A stretch of DNA of 64,000 bases, from NCBI GenBank assembly GCA_963513935.1, contig OY740769.1, forward strand, positions 100,977,762 to 101,041,761. Direction: 5' to 3'. Made by a program: the position numbers and the translations under genes. Source of the DNA: Aphrophora alni. Its lineage: Eukaryota; Arthropoda; Insecta; Hemiptera; Aphrophoridae. Shown one piece after another: positions 31,501 through 41,189 of this stretch (positions are counted from its first letter, which is position 1; each line of letters opens with the position of its first letter). The notes below the pieces were generated by a model that ran no database searches, was not told the DNA's origin, and was given only the letters and a program-made list of their open reading frames with translations.

Positions 31501-32695
31501 TTATTAAAAATTAGATTTTAATCAAATACGATTTACTTCTCGGGAAGACCTAACTATCAAACCGTACAGCTACATATTTTAGTAATTTCATGATGAAGGG
31601 ATAATGACTTGTTGGTCGATTTGCCACGTGTGCAATTAGTAATACAGTAGTGTTGTGTGTAGCTTTAAGTATTAATAAAGATCCCTTAATAATAGGAATT
31701 AGTAAATTAAGAGCTCATTTGGGTATGGAAAATACGTAGCGCGTTTTCCAGACTAGGCCTTAGATATAGGCTGACTAAGATCATAATTCGGCCTTAACCC
31801 GACCCTAATCCTTTTGTTTACATCTTTCTACTTATTGCTACTAAGCAAGTTTAGACCCTTATTTAAATATTCTTTTAAGGTCGATGTCCATGGTTCATTT
31901 TCAATTTTTGATTCTCAAGGATTCGAAATAACGTTTATAGTGACGGTTAGTTCAATTTTATTTGGTTTTAGGGGTATGTGAGTGGGGAAGTTTACACAAT
32001 GTAAACAGTTTATTTACTTACTTGTAGATCCTAATAAGTTTGGCAATCTCCACTAAACGATATAAGATCGAAATTGTCAAACAAGCTGATTAAAAAATAA
32101 AATTTGAAGACATTTCATCGACAACGCAATGGCGAATTTTTAAAATGAAAAACATAAATTGTATTACAATATTTACGAAAAATATGTATTTGATAAATAT
32201 ACGGTCTCTTGAATTGCTGATGAATTATATTTTATATTACTCGAAGCTGCTTCAAAAGATATACTCCCATTAACCAGTTCGTGTCGTGGAACATATATCT
32301 TCACAAATGAAATGTACAAACCAGTCTGTTGGATTGCACTTTATATATCCGAGCGTGCAATTATACTGAATAGGAGGAGAGGGGAAATAACGGCACGTGC
32401 TCATGATAGGGATTCAGCAAGTGATTTCTTCAGTTAGGGGTGTCTACACCCTCTATCTTAGTTTGGAGATAACCGCGGGGGGATCCGTTAGCGATGCCAT
32501 TATGGAGGATAATCGATATAGAGTACTGGAATCGAGACATTTGCATTACAGTGGTGTTCTTCTATTCCAGTTGGGTTGATTCTAGGAATATGCTAAGCTA
32601 TTTATTTCTCTCTTGCCAGCTTACGAAGTACTTCAAATCGAAAAACAAATTAATATTGGAGCAATGACATCGACTAAATAGACAATACACAAACT
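31501..32695. other. unassigned stretch
   Basis: No gene or repeat boundary recognised. A 60-codon frame at 32,397 has no motif. Confidence 0.4.
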
Positions 32696-32699
32696 GTTT

Positions 32700-33060
32700 T
32701 ACTCACCCGCCCCAAAAACAACCAAAACTATACGTCACTAAAAATGTCAGTTCGGTTTGACACAACCAAAAGTGAAAAGAACCATAATCGCATTCTTCCA
32801 TGAAAAAAAAAACTTAAATAGCGATTAAACTTAAAAATGACCTTGTTATTGTATTTGATTAAAATATATTTTCGTTTTTTGTCAATTATTCCTAAACCGG
32901 AACAATTTTCAAATCACGCGGATTTAAATCATTTCTCACTAAAATTTGACAAAATCTGTAGATTCGATTATAATAATAATTACGTATATTTTAACAACCC
33001 CATGACCGATTTTGTGTTGTTTTACTGATAACTCACTAATTGACAATGGCGGTCAATAAG
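32700..33060 (+). repeat. dispersed family E, copy 1
   Basis: Landmarks ACTCACCCGCCCCAAAAAC, ACGTCACTAAAAATGTCAGT, TCGGT and AAAAGTGAAAAG recur at 41,195-41,290 and partly at 49,200. Non-coding. Confidence 0.6.
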
Positions 33061-33383
33061 TTTTGTTTGGGCCCTTAAAAGAAATATTCCTATAATCTAG
33101 CAACATTTGATCAATATTATTAGACTTGAATCATAATGTTGCGTCTTTTTTTTGTCAAATACCTCCAAATTTTGAATAATACAAAAAGAAAAATCCCGAG
33201 ATATGCCCAAAATATGCCTAAATACCAAACTTTAAATTAGTCCACGCGTTTGTAGAACACTGCATAGATGAACATTCAGAGATAATTCCAAAAACCACTT
33301 TTTATTTTTTTATTTGGGGATACAAAAGGGATATATCCACTCAACATGGATATTTTGTTTCATGATAACCTTTTATACTATGT
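33061..33383. other. unassigned stretch up to the retrotransposon
   Basis: No gene recognised. It ends with the ATAT target duplication of the LTR element. Confidence 0.4.
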
Positions 33384-34036
33384 ATATTGTAACGTTGAGA
33401 AGCCCTAAGTAAAAGCTTTGTCCAATTCAAAATGTTTAAACCTTGTCAGTTAGAAATAAATGTCAAACATAAACGTCACTCCAACACATAATAAATTTTG
33501 TTAAAGGATTTCTAAGGAAACAATACTTCGAAACTACAAAATTATTGAAAGGGCGAGGGCAGCGTGACAAATTAAATAGGAAGAGTTGAGTTATGTAATG
33601 TGACAACATGGGAAATTAGAAAGTTTGTGTACGCCCAAGTTAACAAAAGAAAAAGAGACAAAAAACTAGGCAGAGGTACGTTGAACTCAGCTAAGAAACA
33701 AGATTTAACGAACTTTGAAAGACGGTTAGAGTTTGAAAAATCAAATCCAACCAACCAAAAAGAAGCGTCATCCAGAAATAAGCGAAGAAGGGGTAAAACG
33801 GGAAAAACTCTGCGTAAGAATTCAAAAATCAGAAAAAGCAGTGAAGAACGAGCGTCGCAAGGGAGAGGAACTAGGAACAGGGCGGAGTTCGCCAAATCGT
33901 CGTAAAGTTGAAGAAAAGTTTTAAGTCATCGAATTATATTAAAATCATCGTAAAGTTAAAGAAGAGTTTTGATTAATTGACCAAGAATTCAAGCAACAGA
34001 GTGAGGTAGTTCAAGCTTCGAGATCGTCAAAGTGCC

Positions 34037-34042
34037 TATAAA
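34037..34042 (+). promoter_or_regulatory. LTR TATA box
   Basis: TATAAA in the context GCCTATAAATTGG, about 650 bp into the LTR. Same position in the 3' LTR (40,065). It is the best TATA candidate for transcription of the element. Confidence 0.5.
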
Positions 34043-34203
34043 TTGGATTAAGTTTCTTGTGATATCTGCCATAAGTTCGAGGGATCATCTCACCTGTAAA
34101 ACTCCAAGAAGACATCATTCCATGCTACTGAACCACGATAAGTTATCTGATTAGTTATTGTAGTTTTTACTTCAGGTTACCAAAGAAACCACGCCCCACT
34201 TTA

Positions 34204-34209
34204 AATAAA
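34204..34209 (+). terminator. LTR poly(A) signal
   Basis: AATAAA 167 bp after the TATA box, a fitting place for the end of R. Further AATAAA words occur later in the LTR, so this assignment is tentative. Confidence 0.4.
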
Positions 34210-34294
34210 ATCTGAGCTAGGCCGAGAGCCACTTAAACTTAAATTTTCAAAGAGCAATCAAAGTAACTTCATTATATAATTGGTAAATTATACC

Positions 34295-34305
34295 TGGCGC
34301 CCAAC
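34295..34305 (+). promoter_or_regulatory. primer-binding-site-like motif 1, inside the LTR
   Basis: TGGCGCCCAAC preceded by AATTATACC. It has the form of a Ty3/gypsy primer-binding site, and what precedes it resembles the LTR end GTTATA plus two bases. The same copy lies in the 3' LTR at 40,323. Confidence 0.6.
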
Positions 34306-34555
34306 AAATCAATAAAACAATTGAGATATTAAAATATAAAGACTAAATTAAAATTACAATTAATGATACGATTTTGATGCACCTAATAATAATAATAAAA
34401 TTGCTATGTTCTAGAATTAAGTATTTCATTGTGTTATAAATGTTTATGTCTAGTTTAAGTTGAATGGATGAGATTTAGTGATAAGATGAATAAATTTGAA
34501 TACTCATATGTGCATCAATTAATTTGAAGATTTAATTAATTCAACTGTTATATAT

Positions 34556-34566
34556 TGGCACCCAAC
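34556..34566 (+). promoter_or_regulatory. primer-binding-site-like motif 2, inside the LTR
   Basis: TGGCACCCAAC preceded by GTTATATAT, 261 bp after motif 1. The GTTATA is identical to the actual LTR end. Also in the 3' LTR at 40,584. Confidence 0.6.
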
Positions 34567-34670
34567 TTTAGGTGCAAATTGTATTTTAAAGAATAAATAA
34601 TTTAAATATGATAACGTAGTTGTGTTTTAATCAAAGTAATTAATTAAAAATAAATAATAAAGGTTATAAT

Positions 34671-34687
34671 TGGCGTCCAACTCGTGG
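34671..34687 (+). promoter_or_regulatory. primer-binding site
   Basis: TGGCGTCCAACTCGTGG begins two bases after the LTR end, the usual place for the tRNA primer-binding site. It is the third in the series of similar motifs and the only one outside the LTR. The tRNA was not identified. Confidence 0.75.
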
Positions 34688-34780
34688 TTTAATTAAAATT
34701 AAAATTTAGTTCACGTGGTGTAACCTGAAGGTAGCATTATAAGATAAGAGACAGAAAGACTATTAGATATAATTAAATTA

Positions 34781-36475
34781 ATGTTAAGACGTAGTAATAG
34801 GATAAAAAATTATAAAAAGATGGCAAATAACCAAATAACAATGGGGTTTGATGAGGAGATTAATAATCAAATGGGGATAGAATCAGAAATGGATAGAGCT
34901 ATAGGGATTAATAATAGTGAAAGTAATACTAATGAGGGTAATAATTCAGGGGAGAGTGAAAATTTAAAGGTGTATGGGACCCCAACGGTAGGATTAAACG
35001 AATTAATCGAAATCCTTAATAAAAAATTTGATGAAAGTAATAAAAATGCGGAAATCCTAAAAACAAGCATCGATAAAAAATTTGAAGAAAGTAGTAAAAA
35101 TGCGGAAGCCCTTAATAAAAAGAATTTCGAAGAAATTAATAAAAATGCGGAAATTCTAAAAGCAAGCATCGATAAAAAATTCGCAGAACAAAATAAAAAG
35201 CTCGAGGAAAATAATAAAAAATTAGAAGAACTTAGTGGCAATGTTAGTCAAAATGCGGAGACAATGGACCGAAAATTTAATGAATTTGCGGAGAGATTCG
35301 AGAACAAGCTCGAAGAAATTAAATTAAGATCGGATACCACAGCCGAGACAATTAGGACGGAAATGAATGATAAATTAAATAAAATTGAAGAAAATTTCAC
35401 CGATAAATTAGGTAATAGGTGCGAAGATTTAAGAGAAAATTTAAAAGAAATTGCAAGTAAAGTCGTGGAAGTAGAAAAGGATGTGCAAGAGAGCATTAAA
35501 GAAATCGAAATCACCGTAAACAAAAATTTAACTGAAAATCAAATTAACGTAGACGCTCAGATTGATAAGGTAAAGGAAAGTCAAGCTAGATCTAATAATA
35601 AAATTCTAGAAATCGAATCACAATGCCAAGAAAATTCACAAAAAATTAACCAATATCAGAAACAAACGGACGAAATGAAAAATAAAGTGACAGAAGTAGA
35701 TGAAAGATTAAGTAATTTAAAAACAAGGGATGGTATCATAATAAGGGAACCAGAGATAAGGGATATTAGTTTTACAGGAAAAGAAAGATTCCCAATGCAA
35801 TTTTTAAGGATCATAAAAGAAGTTAGCGTTAGTTACACACATCAAGGGAACATGTATTGGTTAGATAGATATTTAAAAGATGAAGCATGTGTATGGTGGT
35901 TTCTACACCGTAGGGAAGTTAAAAACTTCGAAGATTTTGAAAAAATATTTATGGATAAATATTTTAACGAAATGATACAAGCAAACATCCGAGACAGGTT
36001 GGAATTCGGAAAGTTTAAAGGAAAAATTGGGGATGAAGCTATCACATATGTGGAGAACATGATGTTGGAATGTTCAGAGTTAGAACCGCCGATTTTAGAA
36101 GCCCAGTTAGTCCAAAAAATCGCTAAGCACTTTCACCCAACTACACTAATTGCTGTTATCACCAGGGGTGTGAAAACAAAGCAGGAATTTGTAAAACTAT
36201 TGATGGAATTCCGACAGGCAGATGTACGACACATTAATAGTTACGAAGAAAGAAATGGTAATTATAAGGCATCCTATCCACGCGACGAGAGAGAGGGAGA
36301 AGTTGTAAACAGGCCTTGGGGACAAATGAATGGGTACAACAGTAGACATTTACCGTTACGTCAGAATAGGGATGTTTACAGAAAACCAGATGTGCGTGCC
36401 GACATAAAAAATGGACCAGGGAACCGTTGGGAAGGTCGACAACCTGCAGACAGGGACGGAAGAGGGCAAAAGTGA
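34781..36475 (+). CDS. gag: Gag polyprotein of the LTR retrotransposon
   Basis: Encodes the capsid-forming protein that packages the element's RNA. The 564-residue frame starts at ATG 34,781, 110 bp after the LTR. Residues about 75-320 are a long, Lys/Glu/Asn-rich coiled coil containing internal repeats of a NKKFDESNKNAEIL type (about 80-140). Residues about 325-475 form the retrotransposon Gag core, with YWLDRYLKDEACVWWFLHR and a FEKIFMDKYF segment. The tail (about 475-564) is basic and rich in Arg, Gly and Asn. No CCHC zinc knuckle is present, so RNA binding would rest on the basic tail. It ends at UGA (36,473-36,475), directly followed in the same frame by pol. A second in-frame ATG lies at residue 14. 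Confidence 0.93.
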   Translation: MLRRSNRIKNYKKMANNQITMGFDEEINNQMGIESEMDRAIGINNSESNTNEGNNSGESENLKVYGTPTVGLNELIEILNKKFDESNKNAEILKTSIDKKFEESSKNAEALNKKNFEEINKNAEILKASIDKKFAEQNKKLEENNKKLEELSGNVSQNAETMDRKFNEFAERFENKLEEIKLRSDTTAETIRTEMNDKLNKIEENFTDKLGNRCEDLRENLKEIASKVVEVEKDVQESIKEIEITVNKNLTENQINVDAQIDKVKESQARSNNKILEIESQCQENSQKINQYQKQTDEMKNKVTEVDERLSNLKTRDGIIIREPEIRDISFTGKERFPMQFLRIIKEVSVSYTHQGNMYWLDRYLKDEACVWWFLHRREVKNFEDFEKIFMDKYFNEMIQANIRDRLEFGKFKGKIGDEAITYVENMMLECSELEPPILEAQLVQKIAKHFHPTTLIAVITRGVKTKQEFVKLLMEFRQADVRHINSYEERNGNYKASYPRDEREGEVVNRPWGQMNGYNSRHLPLRQNRDVYRKPDVRADIKNGPGNRWEGRQPADRDGRGQK

Positions 36476-36478
36476 AAG

Positions 36479-39040
36479 TTGGAATGGAATGTAGACCTAG
36501 CGGATAAGAACAAGGCAACCATAAATACCTTATTCACCGATTTAAAAGATTATTTAGAGGACAATCACGACACAAGCGATATAATTAATGACATTAATAA
36601 ATGTCCAGAAATTAAGTTAGTTTTTAATGAGTGTGTACAGGTCAGAGCGTTAATCGATACAGGTTGTGAGGTAAATTCGATATCTGAATCTTTCTACAAC
36701 ACAAATAAATTAAATTTAGGAGTTTTTGAAGAATTACCGGTAGCAGGAGTAAAAGTTATTGGAGCATTAGGTCTGCGTTCCAAAAGTGTTAAAAAACAAA
36801 TTTTCATTAAAGTTAAGTTAGGAACAGAATTAATCGCCGTGCATTTTATAATAGTACCAGAACTAATTCGAGATTGTATACTTGGGTTAGAGTTTTTATC
36901 AAGAAATCATGCAATCGTCAATTTTATTAATAATAAGTTAGAAATAGGAAATAAATTAAACTATGGAGTTGGTAGAAAGGAAATTAAATTCGAGGATTCG
37001 TCAGAAGTTAATATTGAAAGTTTGAATAATTGCCTACAAATTGAAGAGGATAAATATGAATTTGATATAAACAAAATAAGCAATTTGGAACATGTACCAC
37101 TTGAGAATAGGCAGCGGTTATACAGCATATTTAATAAATATAAAACAGTTTTCAGCAAAAAACCAGGATTAATTTCAACTTATTACCATAAATTTCAAGT
37201 AACTGATAGAACACCATACTGTCAGAGGAGTTGGCCAGTAGCAACTAAGTTTAGAGAAGCCGTTGATGCAGAGATTCAGAGAATGCTAAGTTATGGGATC
37301 ATCGAGAGAGCAAACAGCGCATACATTAATCCTATAGTACCTGTATGTAAGAAAGATGGGAGCGTAAGGATCTGTTTAGACGCCAGGACTATAAATGCGA
37401 GAACCATACCGGATTACGAAGGGATTCGACCAATCCAAGAGTTATTGACAATCGGTAAGAAGATCAGTTGGATGAGTAGTTTAGACCTAACTAGCAGTTT
37501 TTGGCAAATCCCGTTGCACGAAGATTGCAAGGATTTCACGGCATTTCTGTACAAAGGATTGTGCTACAGGTACAAAACCGTTCCGTTTGGGTTGAGCACA
37601 AGCTTAGCAAGTTTAACGCGAGGTTTGGACTCAATTCTGACGGAAGAAGTTAAAAGGAATTTAATTATGTATGTGGACGACTGTTTATGTATTTCGCAAA
37701 ACTGGGAAGATCATGTGGACCAATTAGAAAAAATATTAAAGGTATTTCAAGACGCCAACTTAACAGTAAATTTTGAGAAATCTATGTTCTGCAGGAAAGA
37801 AATAGATTATCTAGGTTTTGTTATCACCACAGATGGTATCAAACCGCAAGAGCAAAAAATGATGGCAATTCAAAATTTTCCGCGTCCTAAGACACCAAAA
37901 CAATTAAAAAGCTTTTTAGGATTAACCAATTTCTACCACCGGTTTTCAAAAAATTACGCACAAACAACAGCTCCATTACAAGGACTACTGAAGAAAGGAA
38001 CAAAATTTAAATGGACAATTAGTATTAACCAGAGTTTTTTAGCTGTAAAGGAGGAATTTATTGAGGCTGTAACGTTAAAGCACCCAAATATGGAAAAGAT
38101 GTTTTACTTACAGACAGATGCGTCCGATATTGCGTCAGGAGCACAACTGTACCAACTCGATGACCAGAATAACATTGCTGTAGTAGGATTTACAAGCAGA
38201 ACATTTAAAGGGGCTGAGAGATTTTATAGCACTGCCGAAAAGGAATTGTATAGTGTAGTATTAGGATTAAGGAAATTTAGGAATTATTTATTAGGGAGAA
38301 AAATAACCGTTATAACTGACAATAAGGCGATCACTTTCATTAACCAATGCAAACTACTTAACGCTAGAATGACGAGGTGGATCTTATTAATTCAGGAGTA
38401 TAACATCCAAATTCGACACTGCAAGGGAAAAGAAAATATTGTTGCAGATACATTGAGCAGATTCCCAGAGGATGGAGAATGTTCACAAGAAAATGGGGAG
38501 GACCGACTTGTACAAATCCAATTAGTGTTACAGAAGTTTAATCCAGAAGTGGGCGAACAGTTACAAAATATAGAAGTTTTACAGAAGAAGGATACAAAAT
38601 TTAGGAATATAGTAGGTAAATTAGAAGAAAATGATCCAAAAATTTTAGAATGTTATAAATTGTTTGAAAAAAAATTATTTCGCAAGGAAAGAGGAATGTG
38701 GAAATTAATGATTCCAGAAAAATTCATTGAAGTATTAATTAAGGAAATTCATGAAATTTGCGGACATATAGGAATAAGCAAATGTTACCATAATTTTAAG
38801 GAAGATTTCACGGGAGACAAAGTCGCTAAAAAGGTCAGGGATATAATAATTAAATGTTTACGATGTCAAAAGTGTAAACATGACAACAAAGGTAGAAACG
38901 CAGAACTTACGCCTATTATACCAAAAGGTAAGGGTGAACTAGTGTGTGTAGACTATTACGGACCATTGCCTCGGTCAGTCTACGGGTCAAGGTACATCTT
39001 AGTAGTGATTGACGCATTTTCTAAATACACAAAAAAATAA
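36479..39040 (+). CDS. pol: Pol polyprotein: protease, RT, RNase H, truncated integrase
   Basis: Open for 853 codons in the same frame as gag, beginning right after the gag UGA. Aspartic protease: ALIDTGCEVNSIS (about residues 57-69). Reverse transcriptase: about 230-470, with KKDGSVRICLDARTIN, the YVDD active site (about 398-401) and a LGF-I motif. RNase H: about 540-665, with LQTDASD, STAEKELYSVV, TDNKAI and ADTLSR. Integrase: zinc-binding His/Cys region (HEICGHIG, CLRCQKC, about 755-800) and the first core Asp in CVDYYGPLP (about 822), then VVIDAFSKYTKK and a stop. The second Asp and the Glu are absent. No in-frame ATG precedes about residue 264, so protease and RT must be made as a Gag-Pol fusion. 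Normal family members have some 300 more residues. Confidence 0.95.
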   Translation: MEWNVDLADKNKATINTLFTDLKDYLEDNHDTSDIINDINKCPEIKLVFNECVQVRALIDTGCEVNSISESFYNTNKLNLGVFEELPVAGVKVIGALGLRSKSVKKQIFIKVKLGTELIAVHFIIVPELIRDCILGLEFLSRNHAIVNFINNKLEIGNKLNYGVGRKEIKFEDSSEVNIESLNNCLQIEEDKYEFDINKISNLEHVPLENRQRLYSIFNKYKTVFSKKPGLISTYYHKFQVTDRTPYCQRSWPVATKFREAVDAEIQRMLSYGIIERANSAYINPIVPVCKKDGSVRICLDARTINARTIPDYEGIRPIQELLTIGKKISWMSSLDLTSSFWQIPLHEDCKDFTAFLYKGLCYRYKTVPFGLSTSLASLTRGLDSILTEEVKRNLIMYVDDCLCISQNWEDHVDQLEKILKVFQDANLTVNFEKSMFCRKEIDYLGFVITTDGIKPQEQKMMAIQNFPRPKTPKQLKSFLGLTNFYHRFSKNYAQTTAPLQGLLKKGTKFKWTISINQSFLAVKEEFIEAVTLKHPNMEKMFYLQTDASDIASGAQLYQLDDQNNIAVVGFTSRTFKGAERFYSTAEKELYSVVLGLRKFRNYLLGRKITVITDNKAITFINQCKLLNARMTRWILLIQEYNIQIRHCKGKENIVADTLSRFPEDGECSQENGEDRLVQIQLVLQKFNPEVGEQLQNIEVLQKKDTKFRNIVGKLEENDPKILECYKLFEKKLFRKERGMWKLMIPEKFIEVLIKEIHEICGHIGISKCYHNFKEDFTGDKVAKKVRDIIIKCLRCQKCKHDNKGRNAELTPIIPKGKGELVCVDYYGPLPRSVYGSRYILVVIDAFSKYTKK

Positions 39041-39415
39041 AATGTAAACAAACACATGTCCTACAGTTGAAGAGGGTCAAGGGAACAATGTTAATTGGGG
39101 TTTACAAGAAGGGTTTGTTGACGTGGGATTCTAGACAATGCCATTGTTAAGAAAAAAGGTTGACCGCAGTTTAGGTCATAAAGTCATTTAAAGGGACAGT
39201 AATTCTAGTGGGTTTTTAAATGAGAGTAAGAGTAGGTCATAAAGTCATTTAAAGGGACAGTAATTCTAGTGGGTTTTTAAATGAGAGTAAGAGTAGGTCA
39301 TAGTCCATGTTACGATATGTATATGTGTATTATTAAAATAAGTTTAGTGTAAAGGTGTATCAAAAGCAAATTTTATCATTAATTATGCAATTAACATAAA
39401 ATTTCTTGGGACTTA
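39041..39415 (+). other. 3' untranslated region of the retrotransposon with a 61-bp duplication
   Basis: Between the pol stop and the 3' LTR. A 61-bp unit (AGGTCATAAAGTCATTTAAA onward, including TGGGTTTTTAAATGAGAG) occurs at 39,173 and 39,234 with the start of a third copy at 39,295. No long purine run lies directly before the LTR, where a polypurine tract is expected (bases there read TTTCTTGGGACTTA). The junction of the internal deletion is presumably at or near 39,030-39,040. Confidence 0.75.
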
Positions 39416-40696
39416 TGTAACGTTGAGAAGCCCTAAGTAAAAGCTTTGTCCAATTCAAAATGTTTAAACCTTGTCAGTTAGAAATAAATGTCAAACATAA
39501 ACGTCACTCCAACACATAATAAATTTTGTTAAAGGATTTCTAAGGAAACAATACTTCGAAACTACAAAATTATTGAAAGGGCGAGGGCAGCGTGACAAAT
39601 TAAATAGGAAGAGTTGAGTTATGTAATGTGACAACATGGGAAATTAGAAAGTTTGTGTACGCCCAAGTTAACAAAAGAAAAAGAGACAAAAAACTAGGCA
39701 GAGGTACGTTGAACTCAGCTAAGAAACAAGATTTAACGAACTTTGAAAGACGGTTAGAGTTTGAAAAATCAAATCCAACCAACCAAAAAGAAGCGTCATC
39801 CAGAAATAAGCGAAGAAGGGGTAAAACGGGAAAAACTCTGCGTAAGAATTCAAAAATCAGAAAAAGCAGTGAAGAACGAGCGTCGCAAGGGAGAGGAACT
39901 AGGAACAGGGCGGAGTTCGCCAAATCGTCGTAAAGTTGAAGAAAAGTTTTAAGTCATCGAATTATATTAAAATCATCGTAAAGTTAAAGAAGAGTTTTGA
40001 TTAATTGACCAAGAATTCAAGCAACAGAGTGAGGTAGTTCAAGCTTCGAGATCGTCAAAGTGCCTATAAATTGGATTAAGTTTCTTGTGATATCTGCCAT
40101 AAGTTCGAGGGATCATCTCACCTGTAAAACTCCAAGAAGACATCATTCCATGCTACTGAACCACGATAAGTTATCTGATTAGTTATTGTAGTTTTTACTT
40201 CAGGTTACCAAAGAAACCACGCCCCACTTTAAATAAAATCTGAGCTAGGCCGAGAGCCACTTAAACTTAAATTTTCAAAGAGCAATCAAAGTAACTTCAT
40301 TATATAATTGGTAAATTATACCTGGCGCCCAACAAATCAATAAAACAATTGAGATATTAAAATATAAAGACTAAATTAAAATTACAATTAATGATACGAT
40401 TTTGATGCACCTAATAATAATAATAAAATTGCTATGTTCTAGAATTAAGTATTTCATTGTGTTATAAATGTTTATGTCTAGTTTAAGTTGAATGGATGAG
40501 ATTTAGTGATAAGATGAATAAATTTGAATACTCATATGTGCATCAATTAATTTGAAGATTTAATTAATTCAACTGTTATATATTGGCACCCAACTTTAGG
40601 TGCAAATTGTATTTTAAAGAATAAATAATTTAAATATGATAACGTAGTTGTGTTTTAATCAAAGTAATTAATTAAAAATAAATAATAAAGGTTATA
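39416..40696 (+). repeat. 3' LTR
   Basis: Offset from the 5' LTR by exactly 6,028 bp at both ends, with no difference found by eye along its length. Followed by the ATAT target duplication. Confidence 0.95.
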
Positions 40697-40700
40697 ATAT

Positions 40701-41185
40701 GTTAAAAAGTAAAAGTCCATAAGTGGTCGGTTCGTATAAATTGGCGTTTTGTTCGTCATTTGCAGCGTTAATGCAAGCAGTATCCAGAACATATTGTTTA
40801 TAACAATTAAAGTTATAAAATAGGGATCATGTTTTTAAAGAATATATCAAAACATAATGGAAGGATTATACCATATTTGTTACGTGTTGTAAAAATGATT
40901 CTTGTATCAATTTGATGGTTAATATTTATAAAAATTAAGAATATTCAACATCGACACAATTTATAAACATATACCTGTTATCTAATATTGATGAAAATCT
41001 TTGCTATTCTGGAATAATGTAAGCTTATATCTAGTAAAAACCACACCTCAAAATGTCAGATCAAATTTTTTTAATTTTTTATGTATTTAGTTTAATTATT
41101 GACAATGTATTCTTTGTATGTAAATATAATTTAAACAATGGCATAGACTGATTACAAGATACAAATAAATGCTTCAAAAATATAG
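40701..41185. other. unassigned stretch
   Basis: No gene or repeat recognised. Confidence 0.4.
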
Positions 41186-41189
41186 CAGA

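Larger units (their letters stand above)
33388..34668 (+). repeat. 5' LTR
   Basis: 1,281 bp, starting TGTAAC and ending GTTATA, an imperfect 6-bp terminal inverted repeat (the usual CA end is TA in both LTRs). A TATA box at 34,037 and AATAAA at 34,204 suggest U3, R and U5 boundaries near 34,065 and 34,225. Two primer-binding-site-like motifs lie inside it (34,295 and 34,556). A 101-codon basic frame at 33,600 has no ATG start and is not called. Confidence 0.95.
33384..40700 (+). mobile_element. Ty3/gypsy LTR retrotransposon, full-ended, internally deleted
   Basis: The element runs 33,388-40,696 between a 4-bp direct duplication ATAT (33,384-33,387 and 40,697-40,700). Order: 1,281-bp LTR, primer-binding site, gag, one UGA, pol (protease, reverse transcriptase, RNase H, integrase start), a 375-bp 3' region and the second LTR. 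The domain order with RNase H before integrase identifies Ty3/gypsy. The LTRs appear identical by eye and keep a constant 6,028-bp offset throughout, so insertion is recent. Integrase is cut short, so the copy cannot integrate by its own enzyme. No envelope gene is present. Confidence 0.95.

Noticed and set aside
33600..33905. 101-codon basic frame in the LTR (repeated at 39,628)
   Set aside because: No ATG start (opens at GTG), overlaps an antisense frame of equal length, and lies in the U3 part of the LTR. Its two copies are identical only because the LTRs are.
34867..35523. Minus-strand frames of 124 and 91 codons opposite gag
   Set aside because: Shadows of the AT-rich, Lys/Asn/Glu-coding gag sequence.
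39041..39415. An envelope-type third gene in the LTR element
   Set aside because: Only 375 bp lie between the pol stop and the LTR and no open frame of note is present.
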